Positions 8,187 through 16,870 of a stretch of 64,000 nucleotides of DNA are shown in pieces. The notes below the pieces were generated by a model. It ran no database searches. It saw nothing but the letters and a program-made list of their open reading frames with translations, and was not told the origin of the DNA. The number at the start of each line of letters is the position of its first letter. The stretch's first letter is position 1. Source of the stretch: Actinomycetales bacterium (lineage in GTDB: Bacteria; Actinomycetota; Actinomycetes; Actinomycetales; Microbacteriaceae); assembly GCA_017308515.1 (NCBI GenBank), contig JAFKEN010000012.1, positions 62,001-126,000 of the forward strand, given 5' to 3'. A program made the translations under genes and the position numbers.

Positions 8187-8788
8187 GCGCTCCCCCGCAG
8201 GTCGAGCACCGGCACCTCGGTCGTGGCGACCTCGCGGCGGTCCGTCCAGTAGTCGCCCTCGATGATGACGCCGGTGACGCGGCTCCAACCGCACAGGCCG
8301 AGCGTCACCGTCGGATGCGCCGCGACCCAGGCGTCGTCGACCTGCCAGACGAAGCGGACCGGGGTCTCGACGAGCGGGTTGATCCAACTCGCCCGGTCGC
8401 CCTCGCGCAGCAGCTGCTCGGGGTGCACCGTCGCGTCGAGGGAGGTGACGCCGGGCACGAGCAGCGCGTCCTGATAGCTCAGCGTGGCGACCGGATCGGT
8501 GTCGCGCACCGTCAGGCGCGCGTCGACGACGAGCCAGACCCGGCCGGGCTCGAGTTCGCTGAAGACGTCGGGCGAGGCCGTGGTCACGGCGACCCGGTCG
8601 ACGGCCACGTCGAGCAGGCCGCCGCGCAGCCCCTCGGCCGGCTCCACGTTCGGCACCCGGGCGCTCGCGGGCGTCGCCGTCTCCCAGCCGCCGAGCGGCC
8701 AGGCGACGAGGGCTACCGTGCCGAGCACGGCGACCAGCGCGATCGCCCCCAGCAGCACGGGGTGCGGGCGTCGGCGGCGCTCGGGCAC
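8183..8788 (-). CDS. Membrane-anchored protein of unknown function (cassette gene 1)
   Basis: 201 residues from GTG 8788. Basic N-terminus (PERRRRPHP), one transmembrane helix (about 11-31), and an exported domain of about 165 residues with WLVVDARLTV and a single Cys near 165. First gene of a three-gene operon with overlapping junctions, driven by TAGGCT 6 bases upstream of the GTG. It is divergent from the M20 peptidase; the two start codons are about 37 bases apart. Function unknown; the fold resembles small exported beta domains of the DUF4352 kind, but that is only a guess. Confidence 0.65.
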   Translation of the reverse strand: MPERRRRPHPVLLGAIALVAVLGTVALVAWPLGGWETATPASARVPNVEPAEGLRGGLLDVAVDRVAVTTASPDVFSELEPGRVWLVVDARLTVRDTDPVATLSYQDALLVPGVTSLDATVHPEQLLREGDRASWINPLVETPVRFVWQVDDAWVAAHPTVTLGLCGWSRVTGVIIEGDYWTDRREVATTEVPVLDLRGSA

Positions 8789-8794
8789 CTCCCG

Positions 8795-8800
8795 AGCCTA
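8795..8800 (-). promoter_or_regulatory. -10 hexamer of the three-gene cassette
   Basis: TAGGCT, spacer CGGGAG, GTG 8788 (minus strand). Back to back with the M20 promoter at 8813. Confidence 0.6.
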
Positions 8801-8812
8801 CGGGCCGCGGGC

Positions 8813-8818
8813 TAGCCT
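8813..8818 (+). promoter_or_regulatory. -10 hexamer of the M20 peptidase gene
   Basis: TAGCCT lies 6 bases before GTG 8825 but only 3 before ATG 8822, favouring GTG as the leaderless start. Confidence 0.6.
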
Positions 8819-8824
8819 CGGATG

Positions 8825-10207
8825 GTGACCGACCGCGACGCCTCCCCCGCCGATCGCGACGCGAGCCCCGCGGCGGCGCTCGCGCGGCTGCGGGCGCTCG
8901 TGCGGATCCCGACCGTGTCCCGCGACGACCCGGCCGCCGTCGACGCGGCGGCCTTCGCGCGCTTCCGCGAGGCGCTGGCCGAGCTGTACCCGCGCGTGCA
9001 CGCGCAGCTCGAACTCGAGTCGGTCGAGCGGGACGGTCTGCTGTTCCGCTGGCCCGGCGGCGACCCGTCGAACGCTCCCGCGGGCGGCCCGAGCGTGCTC
9101 ATGGCCCACCAGGACGTCGTGCCGGCCGACGAGCCCGGCTGGCAGCACGGAGCCTTCGACGGCGCCGTCACCGGCGCGGGCGCCGAGCGACGCCTGCACG
9201 GGCGCGGCGCGATCGACGACAAGGGATCGCTCGCCGGCATCCTCGAGGCGACGGAGGCGCTGCTCGCCGAGGGGCATCGCCCGCGCGGCGACGTGTACCT
9301 GTTCTTCGGCGCCGACGAGGAGGTCGCCGGCACCTGCGCCGAGGCCGCCGTGCGCACCCTCGAGGCCCGCGGCGCGACCCCCGCGCTCGTGCTCGACGAG
9401 GGCGGCGCCGTCGTCGAGGGCGTCTTCCCCGGCGTCAGCGACCCGATCGCCGTCATCGGGGTGAGCGAGAAGGGCATCGCGAGCGTCGAGCTGCTCGCCG
9501 AAGCCCCCGGCGGGCACGCCTCGACCCCGGTCGCGGGCGGCGCGACGGCGCGCCTCGCGCGCGCGGTGCTCGCCCTCGATGCCTCCCCCGCCCCCGCGCG
9601 GCTCAACGCGCCGACGCTGCGGATGATCGAGACCCTCGCGCCGCACGTGCGGGGGGCGCTGCGGCCGATCCTCGGCAGCGCGCGGCGGCTGCGCGGCCCG
9701 CTCGCGCGGATGTTCGCGCGGCTCGGGCCGGAGACGGCGGCCATGGTGCGCACGACGCGCGCGGTCACCCGGCTGCGGGGATCCGCCGCCGACAACGTCA
9801 TCGCCGAACGCGCGAGCGCGATCGTCAACGTGCGCGTCGCGGTCGGGTCGAGCCTCGAGGAGGCGCTCGGCGAGATCCGCCGCGTCGTCGAGCGGCACGG
9901 CGTCACGGCACGCCTGGTGAGCGGCGACGAGCCCTCCCCGGTCTCCCCCGACTCCGGCCCGGCGTGGGAGGTGCTCACGGCGAGCATCGCGGAGGTGTTC
10001 CCCGCCGCGGTCGCGACCCCCTACGTCATGCTGCAGGCGAGCGACGCGCGGCACTTCGCGCGCGTCTCGCGCGGGGTCTACCGGTTCCTGCCGTTCGACC
10101 TGAGCCGCGCCGAACGCGAGCACCTGCACGCGATCGACGAGTCGATCCGGGCGAGCACCTTCGCGAACGCCGTGCGCTTCTACGCCGCGCTGCTGCGGCG
10201 GCTCTGA
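8825..10207 (+). CDS. M20-family metallopeptidase
   Basis: 460 residues from GTG 8825 (ATG 8822 one codon earlier is the alternative). M20 motifs: HQDVVP with the first zinc His, GRGAIDDKG with the bridging Asp, GADEEV with the catalytic Glu pair, and a late H in ASDARHF. The segment GVSEKGIASVELLAEAPGGHAS marks the lid/dimerisation domain start. The order and the length are those of the carboxypeptidase S / PM20D1-like branch rather than short aminoacylases. Expected to hydrolyse a peptide or N-acyl amino acid in the cytoplasm, using two zinc ions. No signal peptide. Followed by a convergent gene. Confidence 0.88.
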   Translation: MTDRDASPADRDASPAAALARLRALVRIPTVSRDDPAAVDAAAFARFREALAELYPRVHAQLELESVERDGLLFRWPGGDPSNAPAGGPSVLMAHQDVVPADEPGWQHGAFDGAVTGAGAERRLHGRGAIDDKGSLAGILEATEALLAEGHRPRGDVYLFFGADEEVAGTCAEAAVRTLEARGATPALVLDEGGAVVEGVFPGVSDPIAVIGVSEKGIASVELLAEAPGGHASTPVAGGATARLARAVLALDASPAPARLNAPTLRMIETLAPHVRGALRPILGSARRLRGPLARMFARLGPETAAMVRTTRAVTRLRGSAADNVIAERASAIVNVRVAVGSSLEEALGEIRRVVERHGVTARLVSGDEPSPVSPDSGPAWEVLTASIAEVFPAAVATPYVMLQASDARHFARVSRGVYRFLPFDLSRAEREHLHAIDESIRASTFANAVRFYAALLRRL

Positions 10208-10265
10208 GCCGGCGATCCCGCACGATCCCGGCGGCTCTCGCAGCGCGTCGCGCGGCCTCGCCGCC

Positions 10266-11222
10266 TCAGGGGATGCGCGCCGCCGCCCAGGCGAGGAAGT
10301 CGGCCGGCCGGTCGGAGACGAGCCCGTCGACGCCGAGCTCGACCGTCTCGGCCCAGCGCACGCGCGAGTTCGGGGTGAACACCACGATCGAGTAGCCCGC
10401 CCGGTGCAGATCGCCCACGAGTCCCGGCCGGGCTTCGAGCGACTCGGGCAGGGTGAGCAGCACCTGCGCGCCGACGGCGTCGAGCATCCCCGGCACGTCG
10501 CCGGGCAGCTGCTTCGTCGCGAGCGCCCGGCGGATCTCGGGGGCGGCGGCGCGCATCCACCGCAGGTTCTTGGTGCTGAAGCTGGAGACGACGACGCGGT
10601 CGGCGACGCCGCGGTCGCGCAGCCGCTGCGCGAGATCCGCGACCGAGTCGGCGCTCCAGCCCGCGCCCTTGATCTCGAGGAAGACGCTCGCCCCGGAGGG
10701 CGCCAGCAGGTCGAGGAACTCGTCGAGGGTGGGGATGCGGGTCCCCGCGAACTCGGGCGAGAACCACGAGCCCGCATCGAGGCGGCGCACCTGCTCGAGC
10801 GTGAGGTCGGCGAGCGCCCCGGTGCCGTCGGTCGTGCGGTCGACGTCGGCATCGTGCAGCAGCACCGGCACCCCGTCGGCGGTCAGGCGCACGTCGGTCT
10901 CGAGGATGCGCGCGCCCGCCGCGAGCCCCGCTTCGAACGCGGGCAGGGTGCTCTCGGGCGCGTCCCACCGGTCGCCGCGATGCGCGACGAGGAACGGCGC
11001 CTGACCGGGAGCGCGCAGCAGCGTCGGACCGCGCGTCGCCCCGGTCGCGCTGAGGCCCCCGATCGGGCCGACGAGCACCCCGGCGAGCACGGCGATCGCG
11101 ACGAGCGCCGCGGTCGCGCCGAGCAGACCGGCGGCACGCGGCAGGGGCGCGGGCGGGTTCGCGAGCCGGGCGGCGACGGTGTCGCGCGCGCGGCGGAGGG
11201 CGGAGGGGATCGCTCGGGTCAT
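10266..11222 (-). CDS. Glycerophosphodiester phosphodiesterase, membrane-anchored
   Basis: 318 residues from ATG 11222, with GGGAG 8 bases upstream. Residues 30-50 form one helix (AAGLLGATAALVAIAVLAG), placing the catalytic domain outside the membrane. GDPD signatures: VAHRGD, the acidic pair ETDVRL, LLHDADVDRTTDG, and a later EIKG. It should hydrolyse glycerophosphodiesters to glycerol 3-phosphate and an alcohol with a divalent metal. The gene lies 47 bases downstream of the SDR gene on the same strand and may be co-transcribed with it. Confidence 0.88.
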   Translation of the reverse strand: MTRAIPSALRRARDTVAARLANPPAPLPRAAGLLGATAALVAIAVLAGVLVGPIGGLSATGATRGPTLLRAPGQAPFLVAHRGDRWDAPESTLPAFEAGLAAGARILETDVRLTADGVPVLLHDADVDRTTDGTGALADLTLEQVRRLDAGSWFSPEFAGTRIPTLDEFLDLLAPSGASVFLEIKGAGWSADSVADLAQRLRDRGVADRVVVSSFSTKNLRWMRAAAPEIRRALATKQLPGDVPGMLDAVGAQVLLTLPESLEARPGLVGDLHRAGYSIVVFTPNSRVRWAETVELGVDGLVSDRPADFLAWAAARIP

Positions 11223-11269
11223 GTCAGGCTCCCGCGTCGTTGCGGGTGAGCCGACCCTAGCAGGCTCCG

Positions 11270-12748
11270 TTACCTTTTCGTGACCTCGCGTTCGGCCCGC
11301 GCGGTGATGCGGTTCGCCATGCCCCGGAAGATCACCCCGTGGAAGGGCAGGATCGCGAACCAGTACAGCCGCCCGCCGAGCCCGCGCGGGAAGAACACCG
11401 CCCGCTGGCGGTAGCGGCTGCCGCCGCCCGGCTCGGGATCCGTCGACAGCTCGAGCCACGCGAGGCCCGGCAGCTTCATCTCGGCCCGCAGCCGCAGGAA
11501 CCGCCCGTGTTCGAGCGATTCCACCCGCCAGAAGTCGAGCGAGTCGCCGAGCGCGAGCCGGGCCGCGTCGCGGCGACCGCGACGCAGGCCCACCCCGCCG
11601 ACGAGCTTGTCGATCCAGCCGCGCACCGCCCAGGCGAGCGGGAAGGAGTACCAGCCGTTGTCGCCGCCGATGCCCTCGACCACCTCCCAGAGGGCTTCGA
11701 CGGGCGCGTCGCAGTCGGCTTCGCGCAGGTCGGTGAAGACGGTGTGGCCCGACCACTGCGGGTCGGAGGGCAGCGGATCGCTCGGGGCGCCGTGCACCGG
11801 GTCGTCCTGCCACGAGGTCTCGACCTCGCCCTCGCGCATCCGCTCGAGCGCGAGACGCACCGCGCGGCGGTACCCGGTCAGGCCGCCCTCGGGGTCGGGG
11901 ATGAGCTCGCGGATGTCGCTCTCGCGCACGACGCAGTCGTGCTGCAGCGAGGAGATGATCGGCACCGCGAGAGAGCGCGGGATCGGCGTCACGAGGTTCA
12001 CCCACTGGCTCGCGAGCCACGGCGTCAGCACCGGCAGGCTCGCGATGGGGCGCTGGGGCAGTCCCGCCTCGAGCGCGTAGCCGTTCATCATCTGGCCGTA
12101 ACGCAGCACGTCGGGGCCGCCGATGTCGAAGGTGCGGCTGAGCTCGGGCGGCAGCTCCACCGCGTGGAGCAGGTAGTGCAGCACGTCGCGCACCGCGATC
12201 GGCTGCACGAAGTTGCGCACCCACTTCGGCGCCGGCATGTAGGGCAGCACCTCGGTGAGATGGCGGATCATCTCGAAGCTCGCCGAGCCCGAGCCGATGA
12301 CGACGCCCGCCTGCAGCGCGATCGTCGGCACGCCGGAGGCGAGCAGCGCGTCGCCCACCGCTGTGCGGCTGCGCAGGTGGGGGCTCAGGCGCTCGTCGGG
12401 GATGTCGGGGTGCAGCCCGCCGAGATAGACGATGCGGCGCAGGCCCGCCGCCTTCGCCGCGGCCCCGACGCCCTCGGCGATCCGGAGCTCCTCGCGCTCG
12501 AAACCCCGGCCACCGCTCGCCATCGAGTGCACGAGGTAGTAGAGCGCCTCCCGGCCGTCCATCGCCCGACGCACCGCCTCGGCGTCGGCGAGGTCGCCCT
12601 CGACGACCTCGACCTGCGCCGCCCACGGCACGTCGCGCAGCCGGCTCGCGTCGCGCACGATGACGCGCACCTCGTGACCGGCCGCGAGCAGGCGCGGCGC
12701 GAGGCGGCCCCCGAGGTAGCCGGTGGCGCCGGTGACCAGGATGCGCAT
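11270..12748 (-). CDS. NAD(P)-binding SDR protein with DUF2867 domain
   Basis: 492 residues. N-terminal Rossmann domain of the NmrA/extended SDR type: MRILVTGATGYLGGRL (dinucleotide loop), then GDLADAEAV and YLVHSM. The C-terminal part from about residue 330 (WSGHTVFTDLREAD... WYWFAILPFHGVIFRGMANRI-like region) matches the DUF2867 tail found fused to such SDRs in actinobacteria. Substrate unknown. ATG 12748 follows TAGCGT by 6 bases. Divergent from the TfoX-like gene. Confidence 0.82.
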   Translation of the reverse strand: MRILVTGATGYLGGRLAPRLLAAGHEVRVIVRDASRLRDVPWAAQVEVVEGDLADAEAVRRAMDGREALYYLVHSMASGGRGFEREELRIAEGVGAAAKAAGLRRIVYLGGLHPDIPDERLSPHLRSRTAVGDALLASGVPTIALQAGVVIGSGSASFEMIRHLTEVLPYMPAPKWVRNFVQPIAVRDVLHYLLHAVELPPELSRTFDIGGPDVLRYGQMMNGYALEAGLPQRPIASLPVLTPWLASQWVNLVTPIPRSLAVPIISSLQHDCVVRESDIRELIPDPEGGLTGYRRAVRLALERMREGEVETSWQDDPVHGAPSDPLPSDPQWSGHTVFTDLREADCDAPVEALWEVVEGIGGDNGWYSFPLAWAVRGWIDKLVGGVGLRRGRRDAARLALGDSLDFWRVESLEHGRFLRLRAEMKLPGLAWLELSTDPEPGGGSRYRQRAVFFPRGLGGRLYWFAILPFHGVIFRGMANRITARAEREVTKR

Positions 12749-12754
12749 GCCCCG

Positions 12755-12760
12755 ACGCTA
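12755..12760 (-). promoter_or_regulatory. -10 hexamer of the SDR gene
   Basis: TAGCGT, spacer CGGGGC, ATG 12748 (minus strand). Confidence 0.6.
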
Positions 12761-12870
12761 CGACGGCTCGCCGTGCCCGCGCCGGGAGCCCCGCTCTCGC
12801 GGACGCGCCCGAGCGGGTCCCGCCGTCGGCGGCACTCCCCCGCGTCGGCGGCGTGTGGGATCCTCCCCGC

Positions 12871-13230
12871 ATGAGCCCCGCAGGAGGATCCCACCCCGAG
12901 GCGCGCGCCGCCGCCCAGGCCCGCCTCGAGTCGCTCGCCGGCCCGTACGAGGCGCGACCCGGCGTCGCGTGGGAGCGCATGTTCGGCTCCACCGGCCTGG
13001 CCGTGCGCGGCAAGATCTTCGGCGTCGCCACCCACGACGGGCGGCTCATGGTGAAGATCCCCGAGGCCCGCGCGGAGCAGCGCATCGCCGACGGCGAGTG
13101 CGAGGCCATGGTCATGCGCGGGCGCCCGATGCGCGAGTGGGTGGTCGCTCCGCTCGACGCCCCCGACACCGTCTGGGTGTCGCTCCTCGACGAGTCCTAC
13201 GCCTACCTCGACGCGATCACGCCGCGCTGA
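12871..13230 (+). CDS. TfoX N-terminal domain protein
   Basis: 119 residues from ATG 12871; GTG 12853 in frame is the alternative. MFGSTGLAVRGKIFG followed by GRLMVKIPEARAEQ is the core pattern of TfoX N-terminal / MmcQ-like domains (PF04993 type). In gamma-proteobacteria TfoX regulates competence, but stand-alone actinobacterial copies have no established role. Short, soluble, no partner gene. Divergent from the SDR gene and convergent with the aldehyde dehydrogenase operon. Confidence 0.7.
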   Translation: MSPAGGSHPEARAAAQARLESLAGPYEARPGVAWERMFGSTGLAVRGKIFGVATHDGRLMVKIPEARAEQRIADGECEAMVMRGRPMREWVVAPLDAPDTVWVSLLDESYAYLDAITPR

Positions 13231-13252
13231 GCGGAACGCGCCGCGGAGCGTG

Positions 13253-13294
13253 CGCGACCGCGCCCAGCCCGCGACCGCGCCGAGCCCGCGACCG
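13253..13294. repeat. 17-base tandem repeat, 2.5 copies
   Basis: cgcgaccgcgcccagcc (13253-13269), the same with one change (13270-13286), and the first 8 bases again. Lies between convergent stop codons, outside coding sequence. Confidence 0.75.
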
Positions 13295-13299
13295 AGAAC

Positions 13300-14166
13300 T
13301 CAGATCAGGCTCTTGGTGTGCCAGACCGTCTTCGTCTCGGTGACCGTCGTGATCCGCTCGAGTGAGAGGTCGGGCACGCCCGGCTCGGGATCGCGCACGC
13401 GCTTGAGCGTCTCGGCCCCGTCGATGACGAGGTCGACCCACTCGAGGTCCCCCGCCCCCGTGAGATCGAGCGCGTTGACGTCGGCGTGGCCGGCGAGCCA
13501 CGGCGCCAGCTCGGCCGGCGACCCGGTCAGCACGTTGACGACCCCGCCGGGCACGTCGGAGGTGGCGAGCACCTCGGCGAGCGTGATCGCCGACAGCGGG
13601 CGGGTCTCGTCGGGCACGACGACGACCGTGTTGCCGCTCACCAGGATCGGCGCGACCACGCGCGAGAGCCCGAGCAGGCTGCCGCCCGCGACGCCCTGCG
13701 GTGCGATCGCCGCGACGACGCCGGTCGGCTCGGGCACCGAGAGGTTGAAGTACGGCCCGGCGACCGGGTTGCCCGCCCCGACCACCTGGGAGAACTTGTC
13801 GCACCAGCCCGCGTACCAGACCCAGGTGTCGATCGCGGCGTCGACCTGGGCGGCGGCCTTCGCCTCGCTCGCGCCCTCCGCGGCACGGATCTCGGCGACG
13901 AACTGCTCCCGGCGGCCCTCGAGCAGCTCGGCCACCCGGTAGAGCACCTGGCCGCGGTTGTAGGCGGTGGCGCCCGCCCAGCCGGAGACGGCGGCGCGGG
14001 CGGCGACGACGGCATCCCGCGCGTCCTTGCGCGAGGCGAGCGCCGCGTTCGCGAGGAAGCCGCCCTTCGGCGTCGTCACCTCGTAGGTGCGGCCCGACTC
14101 GCTGCGCGGGAACTTGCCCCCGACGTAGAGCTTGTAGGTCTTCGGGATCTCGAGACGTGCGCCCAT
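13300..14166 (-). CDS. Short, non-catalytic aldehyde-dehydrogenase-like protein
   Basis: 288 residues against about 480 for a full enzyme: it covers the N-terminal and NAD-binding parts and stops before the catalytic domain. Residues needed for catalysis are changed: the PWNFP Asn region reads IAPQGVAGGS, the LKPAE Lys region reads VVPDE, and the Cys domain is absent. ATG 14166 overlaps the stop of the full-length gene (TGATG). The pair together (525 + 288) has the size and order of a bacterial ALDH16, a two-domain enzyme whose second domain lacks the catalytic Cys. Probably a stabilising partner of the neighbouring enzyme rather than a broken gene. Confidence 0.8.
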   Translation of the reverse strand: MGARLEIPKTYKLYVGGKFPRSESGRTYEVTTPKGGFLANAALASRKDARDAVVAARAAVSGWAGATAYNRGQVLYRVAELLEGRREQFVAEIRAAEGASEAKAAAQVDAAIDTWVWYAGWCDKFSQVVGAGNPVAGPYFNLSVPEPTGVVAAIAPQGVAGGSLLGLSRVVAPILVSGNTVVVVPDETRPLSAITLAEVLATSDVPGGVVNVLTGSPAELAPWLAGHADVNALDLTGAGDLEWVDLVIDGAETLKRVRDPEPGVPDLSLERITTVTETKTVWHTKSLI

Positions 14167-15743
14167 CAGCGCGCCCCTCCTCGTCGAGCGGCGGCTTTCT
14201 GCTGCCTCGGGGCCCCGGAAGCAGCGATTTTCGACCTTTCGCGCCCCTCACCGGTGGATCCCGAGGCCGCGCCGCCGGAGGTGCGGAGGTACGCGCCGAG
14301 CCCGTGCCGGCCGCCCTCGCGGCCGTAGCCCGACTCCTTGTAGCCGCCGAACGGCGAGGCCGGGTCGAAGCGGTTGAAGGTGTTCGCCCAGATGACGCCC
14401 GCGCGCAGCTTGTCGGCGACGGCGAGGATGCGCGAGCCCTTGTCGCTCCAGATGCCGGCCGAGAGCCCGTAGGGGGTGTTGTTCGCCTTCGCGATCGCCT
14501 CCGCGGGCGTGCGGAACGTCAGCACCGAGAGCACCGGCCCGAAGATCTCCTCGGTCGCGATGCGCGAGCTCTGCGAGACGTTCGTGAACACCGTCGGCGC
14601 GAACCAGAACCCGTTCGCGGGCAGCTCGCACGGCGCGGTCCAGCGCTCGGCGCCCTCCGTGTCGCCCGCGTCGGCCAGCTCGGTGATGCGGGCGAGCTGC
14701 TCGGCCGAGTTGATGGCGCCGATGTCGGTGTTCTTGTCGAGGGGATCCCCGAGGCGCAGCGTCTCCAGTCGCGCCTTGAGCCGGTCGACGACCTCGTCGT
14801 GCACGCTCTCCTGCACGAGCAGGCGGCTGCCGGCGCAGCAGACGTGCCCCTGGTTGAAGAAGATGCCGTTGACGATGCCCTCGATGGCCTGATCGATCGG
14901 CGCGTCGTCGAAGACGATGTTCGCCGCCTTGCCGCCGAGCTCGAGGGTGAGCTTCTTGCCCGTGCCGGCGACCGACTTGGCGATCTCGCGACCGACCGCG
15001 GTGGATCCCGTGAACGCCACCTTGTCGACGTCGCCATGGCGCACGAGCGCCGCCCCGGTCGCGCCGGCCCCGGTCACGATGTTGACGACGCCGTTCGGCA
15101 GCTCGGCCTGCTGCAGGATCTCGGCGAACAACAGGGCGGTGAGCGACGTCGTCTCGGCTGGCTTCAGCACGACGGTGTTGCCGGCCGCGAGGGCCGGCGC
15201 GATCTTCCAGGCCAGCATGAGCAGCGGGAAGTTCCACGGGATCACCTGCGCGGCCACCCCGAGCGCGCGGGGGTTCGCGCCGTAGCCGGCGTAGTCGAGC
15301 TTGTCGGCCCAGCCGGCGTAATAGAAGAACCAGGCGGCCACGAGGGGCACGTCGACGTCGCGGCTCTCCTTGATCGGCTTGCCGTTGTCGAGGCTCTCGG
15401 CGACCGCGAGCTCTCGCGCGCGCTCCTGTACGAGCCGCGCGATGCGGAAGAGGTACTTGCCGCGGTCGGCGCCCGAGAGCTTCGACCAGGTCTTGTCGTA
15501 GGCGCGGCGGGCGGCGGCGACCGCGGCGTCGACGTCTCTCTCGGTCGCGGTCGCGATCTCGGCGACGGTCTCCTCGGTCGCGGGCGAGATACTCGCGAAG
15601 GGCGTGCCGGATCCGGCGACCCAGTCGCCGTCGATGAAGAGCCCGTAGCTCGGCTTGAGATGCAGGATCGAGCGCGACTCCGGCGCGGGCGCGTAGTCGA
15701 GGAACCCGGCACCGGGGGCCGGGTGGGCGAGAGCGTCGGCCAT
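14166..15743 (-). CDS. Aldehyde dehydrogenase, full length
   Basis: 525 residues. VIPWNFPLLMLAWK (catalytic Asn), NTVVLKPAE (NAD-binding Lys), FTGSTAVGREI (Rossmann loop), LELGGKAANIV (general-base Glu) and GHVCCAGSRL (catalytic Cys) are intact. A Ser/Gly/Lys-rich tail of about 40 residues follows the usual C-terminus. The start ATG 15743 overlaps the deoC stop (TGATG) and its own stop overlaps the next start the same way, so three genes are coupled. Likely oxidises the acetaldehyde released by deoxyribose-5-phosphate aldolase, or a related aldehyde (inference from context). Confidence 0.9.
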   Translation of the reverse strand: MADALAHPAPGAGFLDYAPAPESRSILHLKPSYGLFIDGDWVAGSGTPFASISPATEETVAEIATATERDVDAAVAAARRAYDKTWSKLSGADRGKYLFRIARLVQERARELAVAESLDNGKPIKESRDVDVPLVAAWFFYYAGWADKLDYAGYGANPRALGVAAQVIPWNFPLLMLAWKIAPALAAGNTVVLKPAETTSLTALLFAEILQQAELPNGVVNIVTGAGATGAALVRHGDVDKVAFTGSTAVGREIAKSVAGTGKKLTLELGGKAANIVFDDAPIDQAIEGIVNGIFFNQGHVCCAGSRLLVQESVHDEVVDRLKARLETLRLGDPLDKNTDIGAINSAEQLARITELADAGDTEGAERWTAPCELPANGFWFAPTVFTNVSQSSRIATEEIFGPVLSVLTFRTPAEAIAKANNTPYGLSAGIWSDKGSRILAVADKLRAGVIWANTFNRFDPASPFGGYKESGYGREGGRHGLGAYLRTSGGAASGSTGEGRERSKIAASGAPRQQKAAARRGGAR

Positions 15744-16798
15744 CAGTCCACCGTCACGTAGTCGGGGCCGCTGTAGCGGCCGGTCGCGAGCTTCTGCCGC
15801 TGCAGCAGCACGTCGTTGAGCAGGCTCGACGCGCCGAAGCGGAACAGGTGCGGCTGCAGCCACTCCTCCCCCGCGGTCTCGGCGACGGTCACCAGGTAGC
15901 GCACCGCATCCTTCGACTGGCGGATGCCGCCCGCCGGCTTCACGCCCACCCGCTCGCCGGTGAGGCGGTACCAGTCGCGCACCACCTCGAGCATGAGCAG
16001 CGTCACCGGGAGGGTCGCGGCGGGGCTCACCTTGCCGGTCGAGGTCTTGATGAAGTCGCCGCCCGCGAGGATCGCGAGCCAGCTGGCGCGCTTCACGTTG
16101 TCGTAGGTGGTCAGCTCCCCGGTCTCGAGGATCACCTTGAGACTCGCGAACGACCCGTCGGGCCGGCGGCACGCCTCCTTCACGGCGACGATCTCCTCGA
16201 AGACCCGGCCGTAGTCGCCGGCGAGGAACGCCCCGCGGTCGATGACCATGTCGATCTCGTCGGCGCCCGCGGCCACCGCGTCCTGCGTGTCGGCGAGCTT
16301 CACCCGCCGCGACGCGCGACCGCTCGGGAAGGCGGTGGCGACGGCGGCGACCGACACCAGGCCGTCGTCGGGGTCGCCGTGCGCGGCCCCGAGCGCCTCC
16401 ACCGCGTGCGGCACCATGTCGCCGTAGACGCAGACCGCCGCGACGCGCGGGGGGACGCTGGCGTCGGTCGCCGCGGCCGCCGGGTCGGGCTGCAGCGCCT
16501 TCGCGACGAGCGAGCGCACCTTGCCGGGCGTGTCGGCACCCTCGAGAGTCGTGAGGTCGATGAGGCGGATGATCGTGTCGAGCGCCCACGCCTTCGACGT
16601 GGTCTTGATCGAGCGCGTCGCGAGGCCGGCGGCGCGCTGCTCGAGCCCGACCGCGTCGACGCCGGCGAGGCCCTCGAGGTGGCGGCGCAGCGCGCGTTCG
16701 GTGAGGTCGCCGCCCAGCAGACGCACGGCCCGCTCGGCGGGGGCGAGAGCCGCCTCGACCGCCGCGCGGTCGCCGGGGGCGGAGGACGTCGGAGTCAC
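15743..16798 (-). CDS. deoC: Deoxyribose-phosphate aldolase
   Basis: 351 residues, the long form common in actinobacteria (short forms are about 220-260). KTSTGKVSPAAT carries the Schiff-base Lys and GVKPAGGIRQ the second catalytic Lys; AGADEIDMVID is the typical mid-barrel strand. It cleaves 2-deoxyribose 5-phosphate to glyceraldehyde 3-phosphate and acetaldehyde in deoxynucleoside salvage. First gene of the operon deoC - aldehyde dehydrogenase - short dehydrogenase; GTG 16798 is 6 bases after TAGACT. Confidence 0.93.
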   Translation of the reverse strand: MTPTSSAPGDRAAVEAALAPAERAVRLLGGDLTERALRRHLEGLAGVDAVGLEQRAAGLATRSIKTTSKAWALDTIIRLIDLTTLEGADTPGKVRSLVAKALQPDPAAAATDASVPPRVAAVCVYGDMVPHAVEALGAAHGDPDDGLVSVAAVATAFPSGRASRRVKLADTQDAVAAGADEIDMVIDRGAFLAGDYGRVFEEIVAVKEACRRPDGSFASLKVILETGELTTYDNVKRASWLAILAGGDFIKTSTGKVSPAATLPVTLLMLEVVRDWYRLTGERVGVKPAGGIRQSKDAVRYLVTVAETAGEEWLQPHLFRFGASSLLNDVLLQRQKLATGRYSGPDYVTVD

Positions 16799-16804
16799 CC
16801 GGCG

Positions 16805-16810
16805 AGTCTA
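16805..16810 (-). promoter_or_regulatory. -10 hexamer of the deoC operon
   Basis: TAGACT, spacer CGCCGG, GTG 16798 (minus strand). Confidence 0.6.
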
Positions 16811-16857
16811 CGCGGGCCGCTCGGCGGTGCGGGGGGCGCGGTCGGGCTCCGGGCCGA

Positions 16858-16863
16858 TACGCT
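16858..16863 (+). promoter_or_regulatory. -10 hexamer of the ROK operon
   Basis: TACGCT with a 7-base spacer before ATG 16871. Confidence 0.55.
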
Positions 16864-16870
16864 GGCGGGC

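Noticed and set aside
13300-14166. The short aldehyde dehydrogenase as a pseudogene.
   Set aside because: The frame is clean, coupled to its neighbour, and has a defined end; the lost residues are replaced rather than frameshifted.
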